The notes under the pieces were generated by a model. That model was not told the DNA's origin. It searched no databases and was given only the letters and a program-made list of their open reading frames with translations. From NCBI RefSeq assembly GCF_016899425.1, contig NZ_CP045995.1, forward strand, positions 1,674,001 through 1,738,000: DNA of 64,000 nucleotides, given 5' to 3'. The stretch is from Burkholderia sp. MS389 (GTDB lineage Bacteria; Pseudomonadota; Gammaproteobacteria; Burkholderiales; Burkholderiaceae). Below, one piece after another: positions 44,884 to 53,706 of the stretch; the first letter of the stretch is position 1, and the number at the start of each line of letters is the position of its first letter. The translations under genes and the position numbers were made by a program.

Positions 44884-45911
44884 GCGAGCTTCCCCGTGTA
44901 TTTCTCCATGAGACTCCATTCTTCGTCTCCGAAGAATTGCTTCTGCTCCGTGTAGAAGTTCGCGGATTTCAGGGTTTGGCGGAACGCGTTCGTGTCAGCG
45001 GTGTTAAACGCAAGCCCTCTGCCCGCAAGCGTCTTTTGCAGGGAGGCGTTCAACTGGATCACGTCTTGTCGTTGCTTCAGTGCCCCCGCATTGAGGTGCT
45101 TTGAGACAATGTCACGGACGGTGGGCGGCATTTTTTCCCACGCTGCCTTGTTACCCAAGAACCAGTAGCCGTCCCACATGTGGTTTGTCATCGAGCAGTA
45201 TTTCTGGACTTCATAAAGCTTCGCGGCGTCTACTACAGCCAGCGCGTTCTCCTGTCCGTCGACGACCTTTGTCTGCAATGAGGAATAGACTTCGTTGAAG
45301 CTGATCGACGCCGGGGCGGCGGAAAGCGACTTGAACAGCGAGATCCAGAGACGACCACCCGGTACCCGGATTTTCATGCCCTGCAGGTCAGCAGGAGTCT
45401 TGATGGGCTTCGTACTGGTCGTGATCTGGCGGAACCCATTGTTCCAGATCTTGTCCTGAACAACCAGATTCGCCTTTCCAATAAGCCCGCGAATATGGGC
45501 GCCAAGGTCACCATCGAATGCCGCGAATACCTGGTCATAGTCTTTATACGCGAAGCCGACGCCAGAAATGGATGCCTTCGGAACCAGAGTCGACAAGGTA
45601 TTTGCGCCCGACACCGTATAAAACTCCAGTGCCCCAGCTCGCAACTGCGAGAACATGTCCGGGTCGCCACCGAGCTGATTATTCGGAAACACCCGAAGGT
45701 CGACTCGACCATCTGTCTCCTTTTTGATCGCATCCGATGCCTCTTGGATGCGCACGTTCAGAGGGTGAGTTGCCGGTAGGTTCGTCCCGACCTTATAGGA
45801 AAATTCTGCAGCATTGGCGCGCCGAATCCACGGACCATCCAGGAGGCCTGTCGCCGCAACAACGGCTGCTCCGGTTCCGGTGATGAGAAAGTTTCTACGG
45901 GTGAATCCCAT
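44880..45911 (-). CDS. TRAP transporter periplasmic solute-binding protein (DctP family)
   Basis: Start ATG 45911 (GGAG 6 nt upstream) gives 343 residues. The N-terminus is a twin-arginine signal, FTRRNFLITGTGAAVV, cleaved near RANAAE. The mature part has NLPATHPLN, GRVDLRVFPNNQLGG, the substrate-carboxylate arginine region MKIRVPGGRLW and FNEVYSSLQTKVVDGQENAL, the classic DctP signature. It captures an organic or sugar acid for the DctQM partner. The nearest candidate consumer is the RuBisCO-like/DUF1537 operon in the same island, which would need such an import. Confidence 0.9.
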   Translation of the reverse strand: MGFTRRNFLITGTGAAVVAATGLLDGPWIRRANAAEFSYKVGTNLPATHPLNVRIQEASDAIKKETDGRVDLRVFPNNQLGGDPDMFSQLRAGALEFYTVSGANTLSTLVPKASISGVGFAYKDYDQVFAAFDGDLGAHIRGLIGKANLVVQDKIWNNGFRQITTSTKPIKTPADLQGMKIRVPGGRLWISLFKSLSAAPASISFNEVYSSLQTKVVDGQENALAVVDAAKLYEVQKYCSMTNHMWDGYWFLGNKAAWEKMPPTVRDIVSKHLNAGALKQRQDVIQLNASLQKTLAGRGLAFNTADTNAFRQTLKSANFYTEQKQFFGDEEWSLMEKYTGKLA

Positions 45912-46561
45912 GTTCGTCTCCAACAATTTTGATAATCGTCCGTCAAGGACTTGCGCTTTATATGCTTGCTCGCCCTTCCCCGACGCGATGGGTCGAAGGA
46001 GCGGTATGGTGCGCTTTTGATTTGACGCGCCTGTCAGGTTGGTGCGCGTATTTAGAGTAGCGGACGTGTCGCCTCACAACAAACGACTTTATTTCGACCT
46101 ATGGTGAGAAAAAATCGCTGGCTCGAATTCGAGAGGCGACGGGTTCAACAGATACTCCCCCGCGAAGCAGCGACCGCGGACTGTGAACACCGTGGCGTGC
46201 AGTGTTGGTGACCGCGTATTGGGGAAATCCCGCTCTGGCTTCGCCGCAGGGCGGCGGCCTGGACGCGCGGTCTTCTTCGCTTGCGCGGACCTCACTCACA
46301 ACCAGTCGCGGCCCCAAAAGTCGGGGACTACGCCGGAATTAGCGATCTGCTTAAAAACCGCTTCTACGGTGAAAAAAAATCGGCACGTGGACGGAGCTGC
46401 CTAGCGCCATCGCCACTGATCGCAGTGATAGGTCCGATAGCCTTTGGCTTCGCGACATCGCTGAGCGCTACTGGTGAGCGCAAGGATTGAGCGTGTCCGC
46501 TCCTCAAGCCACGCACCGCTAGATTATTTTGCGCTGCTACCGGTGCCGCTTGCCGCGATTG
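45912..46561. other. gene-poor region upstream of the TRAP operon
   Basis: The first 170 bp should contain the TRAP promoter; no clear -35/-10 or operator could be fixed. The rest has only short overlapping ORFs of uneven composition and looks like rearranged debris. Confidence 0.45.
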
Positions 46562-46870
46562 ACGGACGTAAACGAACGAAAGAAGCCGGGGGCCTATAAC
46601 GGGCGCATCGACTCGCTCTCGACGGCCTGGCGAAAGGTCTTCGGATTCACGCACGGCATTGTGCTCGTCGACGCCTTCTTCGAGAACGTCCAGCTTGATG
46701 GTCAGCGCGTGGGGCTGCGCTTCGACCGAGCGCCCCCACAGCCTATGCAGGTTGCGTGCTTGTGGACGCGCACCGAGATCCCGGACGCGGACGATCTGTG
46801 GTCGATCGCGGTGGTCACCGATGATCCGCCGCCCGAAGTAGCGGCGGCCGGTCACAATCGTTGTATCTGA
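46562..46870 (+). pseudogene. internal fragment of an SRAP (HMCES/YedK-type) gene
   Basis: The frame reads KKPGAYNGRIDSLSTAWRKV, then HGIVLVDAFFENVQ, MQVACLWTRTEIPD and DLWSIAVVTDDPPPEVAAAG. These match the middle of SOS response-associated peptidases that shield abasic sites. The N-terminal catalytic Cys2 and the C-terminal His block are missing, and the frame ends at a TGA straight after the conserved segment. It is a stub without function. Confidence 0.6.
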
Positions 46871-47202
46871 ATACAACCAACTGCTAGATCGTCTAAGTCT
46901 TTGATCTGGTGGGCACTTCCACAACGAACAGGTTGTGGCTCGGTTCCCCAGTATCAGCGTTAGACGCCCCTTCGAGAGCATCGACCAACGCAAAATCGTC
47001 ATCGTTTGCAAAAGAAGGAGGTCACTTCGCCGGCCGAAACCGACGCCGAAGGGGAAAATGTCGTCATACGTGCCGCGAAATACAGTCGTCCCGACGCTCG
47101 GCGTTGCGAACGCCTGACGCCGACTCGCCCAGGGGTAGGCGTATTGAGAGTCACACATCATTCCCGAGCTCGGCACGCCTCAACAATCAACCCTCAGGTA
47201 CC
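46871..47202. other. intergenic region with possible coding debris
   Basis: About 330 bp. On the minus strand one frame reads ANDDDFALVDALEGASNADT and ends PTRSKT with a stop near 46893, which has gene-like composition but no recognised family or start. Confidence 0.35.
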
Positions 47203-48204
47203 TTACTTGATCTTGACCACGACCTTACCCTTGGCGCGTCCTTGCGCTAGGTACTCAAGCGCTTCCTTTGCCTGTTCAAACGGAAATACCTTGTCAATCA
47301 CCGGATGGATGCGTTCTGACTTGACCAGTTTGCCAATCTCGGCGAGTTGAGCACCGTCGGGGCGTACGAAGAGAAATGAGTAGGTGACGTCCCGCGTTTT
47401 CGCGAGCCGCATGATCTTGCGGCTCATTAGGCTGAACACGAACCTCAGGACGAAGTTCAGCCCGCGAGCACGGGCGAACGCTACGTCCAGCGGCCCGATA
47501 AGAGAGACGATCTTGCCTCCGTGATTCAGGATTCCTATCGATTTTTCAATCGCGTCGCCCCTGATCGTGCCAATCACCACATCGTAGCCGCGCAGCACTT
47601 TCTCAAACTCTTGTTTCTTGTAGTCGACTACCTCGTCCGCGCCCAGGTTTGTAACCAATGGGATATTACCCGTACTGGTGGTGGTCCCTACTTTAGCACC
47701 AAAATACTTGGCCAATTGGATCGCAAACGTGCCAATACCGCCAGATCCCGCAGGAATGAACACCTTCTGACCCGCGTGAAGATTGGCACGTTCCTTCAGC
47801 GCTTGCCAGGAAGTGAGTGCGACCATTGGAACTGAGGCAGCCTGCACGAAGTCGAGATTAACCGGTTTTGGGGCTGCTGCACTCTCCGGTACAACGGCGA
47901 ATTCGGCGATAGATCCTCTTCCAAGGTCGAACAGACTTGCAAAGATTGCGTCGCCTTTCTTGAAGCGAGTTACGCGGCTGCCAACATCGATCACAATGCC
48001 AGCGAGGTCGCTACCCATAGTCGCGGGCAGTTGGAACTTCAATACGGGTTTGAAAATTCCCGTCGGAATCATGTTATCGATCGGGTTCACCCCCGCGGCG
48101 TGAACCTCGACCAGCAGTTCGTCGGGCTTTAGTGTGGGGCGCGGAACTTCGGCGAACCCAATCTCGGGTGATTTGCCATAGCGTTTGAATGTGAGTGCTT
48201 TCAT
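47203..48204 (-). CDS. zinc-independent MDR oxidoreductase (quinone oxidoreductase-like)
   Basis: The 333-residue protein begins MKALTFKRYGKSPEIGFAEV and has the MDR layout: GroES-like N domain with AAGVNPIDN and GSDLAGIVIDVG, then the NADP Rossmann motif AGSGGIGTFAIQLAKYFGAK. Zinc ligands of true alcohol dehydrogenases are absent, so it is a quinone or enone reductase type (QOR/AST subgroup). It is the last gene of a long minus-strand series with two hydrolases and a flavin reductase, all suited to reactive carbonyl breakdown. Confidence 0.85.
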   Translation of the reverse strand: MKALTFKRYGKSPEIGFAEVPRPTLKPDELLVEVHAAGVNPIDNMIPTGIFKPVLKFQLPATMGSDLAGIVIDVGSRVTRFKKGDAIFASLFDLGRGSIAEFAVVPESAAAPKPVNLDFVQAASVPMVALTSWQALKERANLHAGQKVFIPAGSGGIGTFAIQLAKYFGAKVGTTTSTGNIPLVTNLGADEVVDYKKQEFEKVLRGYDVVIGTIRGDAIEKSIGILNHGGKIVSLIGPLDVAFARARGLNFVLRFVFSLMSRKIMRLAKTRDVTYSFLFVRPDGAQLAEIGKLVKSERIHPVIDKVFPFEQAKEALEYLAQGRAKGKVVVKIK

Positions 48205-48279
48205 GTTGCTCTTACTCCGATGTTGCGTTGTATTGTGAAGGCGCTGAACTGAGCCGCGCTCACGCCCACGGCTGGGGTA

Positions 48280-48396
48280 CTATCCAGCCGCTTCGACGCG
48301 AATGAGAACTTCGTCGTCGGCGAGTGAGGGATCTGGCACATCCTCATACACCAGGGTTTCAGGGCCTCCGGTCTTATGAAATCGGACTGATTTCAT
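48280..48396 (-). pseudogene. N-terminal stub of a second MDR oxidoreductase gene
   Basis: ATG 48396 (GGAG upstream) opens MKSVRFHKTGGPETLVYEDV, then LADDEVLIRVEAAG, a textbook MDR N-terminus, and meets TAG at 48282-48280. Only 38 codons remain, and downstream DNA leads directly into the promoter of the intact MDR gene. A deletion between two similar genes would explain it. The rest of 48205-48519 is otherwise empty. Confidence 0.7.
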
Positions 48397-48519
48397 TTCT
48401 TTCTCCAAATTTCGGTGATGCTTTCGGCAATGCGCGTCGTCGACGAATTTTGGTCGAGAATCATGCGCGCTCTGCTGGGGTTCGCGAGAAGCTTCATACG
48501 TGGCTGCTCCACAGAGTAT

Positions 48520-49383
48520 TCATTGCGATAGGAACTCCAGTGCCGTAGGTACGAAATTGGTGTAATGCTGGAAAATTCCACCGTGGCCCGCGTCCTGATA
48601 AATGACGAGTTGTGCATGGGGGATTCGGCGGGCCATATCGTGGCTTAAAGCGGTGGGTACCATAATGTCGTTATCCCCATTGGCGATCAGGACAGGGATG
48701 GGCAGGTTGGTGAGGTCCTGTGGCGCCTGCTGGCCCCAAGCCTTGATCGCCTTGAGTTGATGAAGGAAGGCGCGAGGTGTAGGCCCCTTGTCACGGCCAG
48801 TCTTACGTTCCTTCAACCGTTTCAAGAAGGCGCTTGCTGCCCGCCGGCCATTGGTTGTGGAGGTGAAGAACAGATAGGCCTTTGGATCGCGCAGCGTTAG
48901 CAGGCCTTTGAGCATCAGTGGCCAGGACACGGCACCCACACGATCGATGCCGTGACCGCCGGCGGGACCCGTGCCAGTGAGGATGAGCTTGCGCACCAGG
49001 CCGGGCGCCTTGAGAGCCACGTCCTGCGCCACGAATCCGCCGAGCGAGAAGCCAAGCAGGTCGATTCGATCAAAACCCATTGCCCGAATCACCGCGATGG
49101 TGTCGCGCGCCATCTCGTCCACGGTCACCGGCGCGATACCGCCGGATAAGCCAATTCCTCGATAGTCGATGGTGATAACGCGACGCTTGTGAGCCAAGCC
49201 GTCGACGATGCGCGGGTCGAAGTTATCCAGCACGGCTCCCCAATGGTTCAGCAAAACTAAAGGAATTCCGCCGTGCGGACCCAGTTCACGGTAGACGAAG
49301 GTGGTTCCAGCCGCCTTGACGAACTTGTTCGGTGCTTGAGCAAACGACGTTGCCGATTGGGTGTCTGGGTTGATGCTCTTCAT
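48520..49383 (-). CDS. alpha/beta hydrolase
   Basis: The start is the second of two tandem ATGs (49383), with AAGGAG 6 nt upstream, giving 287 residues. It has an HxG-like oxyanion region (LLNHWGAVLDNF), the nucleophile elbow LLGFSLGGFVAQD, the acid in NGDNDIMVP and the catalytic His in DAGHGGIFQH. It resembles chloroperoxidase/carboxylesterase-type hydrolases. The hydrolase at 51792 shares motifs and length (GFSLGGF; DAGH), so the two look like distant duplicates. Confidence 0.85.
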   Translation of the reverse strand: MKSINPDTQSATSFAQAPNKFVKAAGTTFVYRELGPHGGIPLVLLNHWGAVLDNFDPRIVDGLAHKRRVITIDYRGIGLSGGIAPVTVDEMARDTIAVIRAMGFDRIDLLGFSLGGFVAQDVALKAPGLVRKLILTGTGPAGGHGIDRVGAVSWPLMLKGLLTLRDPKAYLFFTSTTNGRRAASAFLKRLKERKTGRDKGPTPRAFLHQLKAIKAWGQQAPQDLTNLPIPVLIANGDNDIMVPTALSHDMARRIPHAQLVIYQDAGHGGIFQHYTNFVPTALEFLSQ

Positions 49384-49453
49384 CATTGACTCCTTGGGTG
49401 CTACTTTCATATGTCGAGCATCATGCTGACGGGTAAAAAAAAGCGGTCGGACT

Positions 49454-50035
49454 TCAATCCGCGCCGCAAGCAAGATGCTCGAGTGCTGCTTCAAGCATCG
49501 ATTCGGACAACGGCTCTTCGTCGACTGCGCGCGCCAGGATCACGGCCCCAATCATCGTCGCTGCGGTCGCCAGGGCACGCTTGTGCGCATCGGGCTCGCC
49601 CCAGTCGGCCGATTGGCGAGAGACGACTTCGATCATTTCTTTGATGCGGCGCGTAATTGCGCGTCGTACCGCCGGCGCCTGACGCGGCATTTCCGTTCCC
49701 AGAGCGGCGATTGGGCAACCGGCCTCCGGGTTTTTCACGTGCTCCTTGGACAGATAAGCTCGCAGGAGCGCCCGCAGGGAATGCTCGGCGGGCACGGCTG
49801 CTGCATAGCGCAAAAAGGTGGCGATGGCATCGGCACCGGCACGATCCGCCAACTCGACCAGCATTGCCTCTCGCGAGGCGAAATGCCCATAAAACCCGCC
49901 GTGGGTGAGGCCCGCGTGCTTCATGATGTCGGCAATGGCGACGCCGTCATACCCGCTGCGGCGGATCACGCGCGCGCCAGCGTCGACGATGCGCTCGTGC
50001 GTGGCTTCCTTGGATCGGGTGGTGGATCGTTTCAT
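49454..50035 (-). CDS. TetR-family regulator
   Basis: From ATG 50035 the protein has 193 residues starting MKRSTTRSKEATHERIVDAG. A GTG at 50080, directly after the upstream gene's stop, is an alternative start and would imply coupling. The helix-turn-helix contains GVAIADIMKHAGLTHGGFYG, HFASREAML. The C-terminal half has KNPEAGCPIAALGTEMPRQ, close to NemR/AcuR-type regulators that sense electrophiles through Cys. It shares this motif with the regulator at 54922. It lies inside the operon it probably controls. Confidence 0.85.
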   Translation of the reverse strand: MKRSTTRSKEATHERIVDAGARVIRRSGYDGVAIADIMKHAGLTHGGFYGHFASREAMLVELADRAGADAIATFLRYAAAVPAEHSLRALLRAYLSKEHVKNPEAGCPIAALGTEMPRQAPAVRRAITRRIKEMIEVVSRQSADWGEPDAHKRALATAATMIGAVILARAVDEEPLSESMLEAALEHLACGAD

Positions 50036-50080
50036 ATGACGTTCATCAGCGATGAGTTTCTGATCGCAAGCCCTCGGCAC

Positions 50081-51331
50081 TCAATTGCGCGCCCGCAGAC
50101 GCCGCGTGCGAAACGTTCCCCAGCCGCTGCTGAAAGCAGACTTCAAGAATGCTGCAAGCCCGCCCTCGTCGGGGCGCGGTTTCCTACCCCTCGCAATGCG
50201 CTTGAGCTGGCGCGTGTACCACAGCACCTCCATGATTCCGAGGCGATCGACAGCCTTGAGGCCGGTACTGATTGGGTGCACCTGCTGCAGGCTATCGCGC
50301 CCTTGAAGCAAGGCGGCGGGGGCATCGGGATCGATCGCGAGCAGCCGCGCCAAGCCCACCACATCCAGCGCGCTGGAGTGCAGCGCCGCGTTCATGCCGG
50401 CAGCGGTGCGAAAACCACCGGTCACCATGAGTGGCACTTTGACTGCTGCGCGCACCTTCTGGGCAAAATCAAGGAAGTAGGCTTCTCGGGCCGCGGTGGA
50501 TTCCTTCTTCGGTTCTCGCATCGCCCCGCTCATGGCAGGCGCCTCATAGGTACCGCCAGAAATCTCGATCAGGTCGATCCCTGCATCGCTCAACGCGCGG
50601 ATTGTCTCGATCGATTCTTCTTCCGTAAAACCACCGCGCTGGAAGTCGGCCGAATTGAGCTTGATTCCCACCGGGAAGTCCGGGCCGACCTGCCGGCGGA
50701 TTTCCGCATAGACGGCCAATACGAAGCGGCGCCGCTTCTCGGGACTGCCGCCCCATTCGTCGCTGCGGCGGTTGTGGTGCGGAGAAAGAAATTGGCTGAT
50801 CAGATAGCCATGTGCTCCATGGATCTCTACGCCACTGAACCCAGCCTTCTTGCAAATAGCCGCACTGCGCCCGAAGCGTTCGATGATTTCTTGAATCTCG
50901 GAGGTGGTCGCTTCGCGCGGTGTCTCGAAGAATGCCGCCATGTCCTCGCGGAAAGGAACCGCGGAGGGAGCGAGGTTGAAGGCGTTCAAACCCTTGGTCG
51001 ATTGCTTTCCAGGATGGTTGAGCTGCACCCAGATCGACGCCCCTTGCGCGGTTGCAGCCTCCGCCCACTGGCGCAGCACGGGCAAGTCTGCCTCGTCTTC
51101 GATCACGACATTCCCGGGCTCGCCCAACGCGCGGCGGTCGATCATCACGTTCCCCGTCATGATCAGTCCGAGCCCCGACGCAGCCCAGCGTCGGTACAAC
51201 TGCACCAGGTCCGGTGTCGGGCGATTATCGTAGGTGCCCAGGGTCTCGCTCATGGCGGCCTTGGCGAGCCGGTTGCGCAGCAAGCTGCCATTGGGCAGGC
51301 GCAGCGGCTGGTTCAGCAGATCTGGTTTCAT
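50081..51331 (-). CDS. NADH:flavin oxidoreductase (old yellow enzyme family, 2,4-dienoyl-CoA reductase-like)
   Basis: The 416-residue FMN enzyme has the OYE barrel: LAKAAMSETLGTYDN, GLIMTGNVMIDRRALGEP, WVQLNHPGKQS, then GVEIHGAHGYLISQFLSP with the HxxH pair and HNRRSDEWGGSPEKRRRF, the FMN/substrate signature. The tail beyond 370 lacks the Cys cluster of full dienoyl-CoA reductases, so it is the short single-domain form. It would reduce activated C=C bonds in enones or related electrophiles. The downstream TetR gene begins where this one stops. Confidence 0.87.
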   Translation of the reverse strand: MKPDLLNQPLRLPNGSLLRNRLAKAAMSETLGTYDNRPTPDLVQLYRRWAASGLGLIMTGNVMIDRRALGEPGNVVIEDEADLPVLRQWAEAATAQGASIWVQLNHPGKQSTKGLNAFNLAPSAVPFREDMAAFFETPREATTSEIQEIIERFGRSAAICKKAGFSGVEIHGAHGYLISQFLSPHHNRRSDEWGGSPEKRRRFVLAVYAEIRRQVGPDFPVGIKLNSADFQRGGFTEEESIETIRALSDAGIDLIEISGGTYEAPAMSGAMREPKKESTAAREAYFLDFAQKVRAAVKVPLMVTGGFRTAAGMNAALHSSALDVVGLARLLAIDPDAPAALLQGRDSLQQVHPISTGLKAVDRLGIMEVLWYTRQLKRIARGRKPRPDEGGLAAFLKSAFSSGWGTFRTRRLRARN

Positions 51332-51337
51332 GGCAAC

Positions 51338-51745
51338 TCAGAAGACGGTGCGGTCGTAAGGCAAGATGACTTTCGGAGGCTGCAGGAACGCCGTCAGGCC
51401 CTGAAACCACAACACTTCCCGGAAGTCGCCACTGATGATCAGGTCTTTACTGCCCACTCCCCGGAGGAACGCCGCTTGGGCATCCTTGGCCGACAGAATC
51501 TCGAAGCCTTTGGCGGCACTCGTAAAGGTGAGCGTGAATCGAGGAGTCGCTGCCAGGCCCGCAAACGATCGGACGGTGCCATCTTTGATAACAAAGTAGC
51601 GCCCGGCGCCCGAAACCGTACGAATCTGGAATACCAGGCTCTTGGACGCGACGTAGCGTGCGGCGTTGGCGTCGCTCCTGATCTTGCGTCTCAGCATCTG
51701 GGCGAATGCCCACAACAGGAACTTGAACTTAAGCATTTCGGGCAT
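51338..51745 (-). CDS. SCP2-like sterol carrier domain protein
   Basis: The 135-residue protein consists of a single SCP2-type fold: a basic N-terminal helix (KFLLWAFAQMLRRKIRS), then strands VFQIRTVSGAGRYFVIKDG, RFTLTFTSAAKGFEIL, and LISGDFREVLWFQGL as the closing helix. SCP2 proteins bind hydrophobic ligands. It sits 6 bp upstream of the flavin oxidoreductase and is surely cotranscribed. A role in presenting a lipophilic substrate to the neighbouring enzymes is inference. Confidence 0.7.
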   Translation of the reverse strand: MPEMLKFKFLLWAFAQMLRRKIRSDANAARYVASKSLVFQIRTVSGAGRYFVIKDGTVRSFAGLAATPRFTLTFTSAAKGFEILSAKDAQAAFLRGVGSKDLIISGDFREVLWFQGLTAFLQPPKVILPYDRTVF

Positions 51746-51791
51746 CCCTTTAACCTGAGAAAAGTGCGTTCGGACTATGACGACTGTCGCG

Positions 51792-52637
51792 TCACTCGCT
51801 CAGAAACTGAATTGCGTGACCCAGGAAGCGTTGCGGATACTGGAACTGCGCTGCGTGGCCGGCGTCCGGGTAAATGAACAACTGAGCATTTGGCAAGTTG
51901 CGAGCCATGTAGAACGAATTAATCGTCGGGACCATCACGTCGTTCACGCCATTGAGGATGAACGTCGGCTGCCGGATGTTGCGCAGATACGCGAAAGGAT
52001 CGTCTTCCGAGAGCCTCGGCATGTACAGCATGTTGGCCTCAATCTGCGCGATAGAGACTTCCGGCGACGATGGCGGATCTTGGTCGGCTCGCATATGACG
52101 CCGCTCCCAGAACGCCCTTGCTGCCTGCTCAGCCTCTGCTGATCGGCCGAAGAACAGATAGAGGAAGTCTTCGAACGCAGGGACCGGATTGACCGCTGTC
52201 GTCAACACTCGCTGCTCCATTTCGGGACTTCCCCCACGCGGCCCAGTACCCAGCAGCATCAGCTTGCGCACGAGCTCGGGATGGCGCCAGGTCAGGTCCA
52301 GCGCCTGAAACCCTCCCAACGAAAAACCCAGAACGTCGATTTGCTGCAAGCCGAGTGCGCCAACGAAGGCCGCTGCGTCATCGGCCATGTCCTCAATGCG
52401 AGTTCGTGGTTGCCCGCCGGAGGACGCGACGCCGCGACCGTTGTAGAGAATGACTTCGCGGCTTTGGGCAAGCCCATCCGTCATCAGCGGATCCCAGTTG
52501 TCCATCCCCCCACGGAAGTGCTGCAGGAACAGTAACGGCCGCTGCGAAGAGTCTGCCTTACCCCAGCGGCGGTAGGCGAATCGAGTACCGTCGACATCCA
52601 CGAAGCGCGTGGGCGTAGTGATATGGGTGACAGTCAT
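51792..52637 (-). CDS. alpha/beta hydrolase
   Basis: The 281-residue enzyme starts at ATG 52637 (AGGTGAAA upstream). It has LQHFRGGMDNWDP as the oxyanion-hole segment, the nucleophile VLGFSLGGFQALD, acid in NGVNDVMVP and His in DAGHAAQFQYP. It resembles the hydrolase at 48520. It is the first gene of the minus-strand series hydrolase, SCP2-like, flavin reductase, TetR, hydrolase, MDR. The substrate is unknown; ester or haloperoxidase-like chemistry is possible. Confidence 0.85.
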   Translation of the reverse strand: MTVTHITTPTRFVDVDGTRFAYRRWGKADSSQRPLLFLQHFRGGMDNWDPLMTDGLAQSREVILYNGRGVASSGGQPRTRIEDMADDAAAFVGALGLQQIDVLGFSLGGFQALDLTWRHPELVRKLMLLGTGPRGGSPEMEQRVLTTAVNPVPAFEDFLYLFFGRSAEAEQAARAFWERRHMRADQDPPSSPEVSIAQIEANMLYMPRLSEDDPFAYLRNIRQPTFILNGVNDVMVPTINSFYMARNLPNAQLFIYPDAGHAAQFQYPQRFLGHAIQFLSE

Positions 52638-52861
52638 GTTTTCACCTGTTGAGGCAGCTTCGCAGCTTCAATGCGCTAGAAATGCCAACACTTGGGGCGC
52701 AAAGTCCTCGTGGTATTGGTCGCTCCGCCGTTTGCTGCAATTGCTTTACAGACCACGGCGCCCCCTGAAACAACCAGAGGGTGCAGTGTCGGGATGCAAA
52801 AAATCGGCTTCTTACAGATCAGGTACAGCCTAACGCTCGCCAACGGCAGAAACGGCAATAG

Positions 52862-53650
52862 TCAGGCGTTGAGCTGATAGCGCTCGGCCGCGTGTGCTTG
52901 TCGAATGTCCGACAACAGTCCCTGGCGAGCGCCATCCAGCGCGTCCCACCGCCCGGCTACGTGCAGCGGCGGGATCGTGACCAGTTCGCGACGGTCGAAC
53001 CCGATCAATGCCGCATCCACCAACTCTCCGACTTCCATCACCTCGGGAAGCGTGTTCACGTCGACCCCGGCGCGCTCCCAGATCTCCGTGCGCGTCGCCG
53101 CCGGCAGTACGGCTTGCACGTAGACGCCCTTGGGCGACAACTCGAGGTTCAGGCCCTGCGACAGGAACAGCACGAATGCCTTCGTCGCGCCGTAGATCGA
53201 CATGCCGAACTCGGGCGCGAAACCCACCACCGAGCCAATGTTGACGATCGAGCCGTTACCGGACTGCACAAAGCGTGGCGCGACCGCGGCTGCAAGCCTC
53301 GTCAGCGCCGTCGTGTTGAGCGTGATCAGGCGTTCGATGCTTTCCGGGGTTTGCTGCAGGAAGCCGCCCGGCTGAGCCACGCCGGCATTGTTAATCAGAA
53401 TTCCTATTCGACTGTCATCGCGCAGACGAGCCTCGAGCGCGGACAGATCGGTGGACTGGGTCAGGTCGGCCTGCAGCACTTCTACGGCCACACCGCTTTC
53501 CTCACGCAGGCGGGTTGCCAAGGCATCCAGTCGCGCCTTGTCACGGGCGACAAGGACGAGGTCATGGCCACGCCGAGCGAAGCGCTCGGCGTAGGTGGCG
53601 CCGATGCCGCTGGAGGCGCCGGTGATGAGGACTGTCGGAAGCGTGGTCAT
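52862..53650 (-). CDS. short-chain dehydrogenase (DltE/YqjQ-like)
   Basis: The start is ATG 53650 (AAGGAAAG upstream); the longer frame was rejected. The 262-residue SDR has VLITGASSGIGATYAERFAR, an Arg-rich third strand (LVLVARDKARLD, NADP preference), NNAGVAQPGGF, Ser in NIGSVVGFAPEFG and YGATKAFVLF as YxxxK. It belongs to the SDR group related to 3-oxoacyl reductases of unknown substrate. It follows nemA by 56 bp on the same strand and is likely part of the same regulon. Confidence 0.86.
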   Translation of the reverse strand: MTTLPTVLITGASSGIGATYAERFARRGHDLVLVARDKARLDALATRLREESGVAVEVLQADLTQSTDLSALEARLRDDSRIGILINNAGVAQPGGFLQQTPESIERLITLNTTALTRLAAAVAPRFVQSGNGSIVNIGSVVGFAPEFGMSIYGATKAFVLFLSQGLNLELSPKGVYVQAVLPAATRTEIWERAGVDVNTLPEVMEVGELVDAALIGFDRRELVTIPPLHVAGRWDALDGARQGLLSDIRQAHAAERYQLNA

Positions 53651-53706
53651 GGGTACTTTCCTTTGCAAGGGTTCTTCTGGCTGAGGCTTGATCAAGAGCA
53701 CGAGCC

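Noticed and set aside
46089..46317. Short ORFs ending in an EPAIFSHH-like tail, possibly tied to an integrase site
   Set aside because: No tyrosine recombinase motif, no tRNA gene and no direct repeat nearby.
49475..51877. Open frame of 800 codons on the + strand across the TetR, flavin reductase and SCP2-like genes
   Set aside because: Shadow of three recognisable minus-strand genes; the composition is not protein-like.
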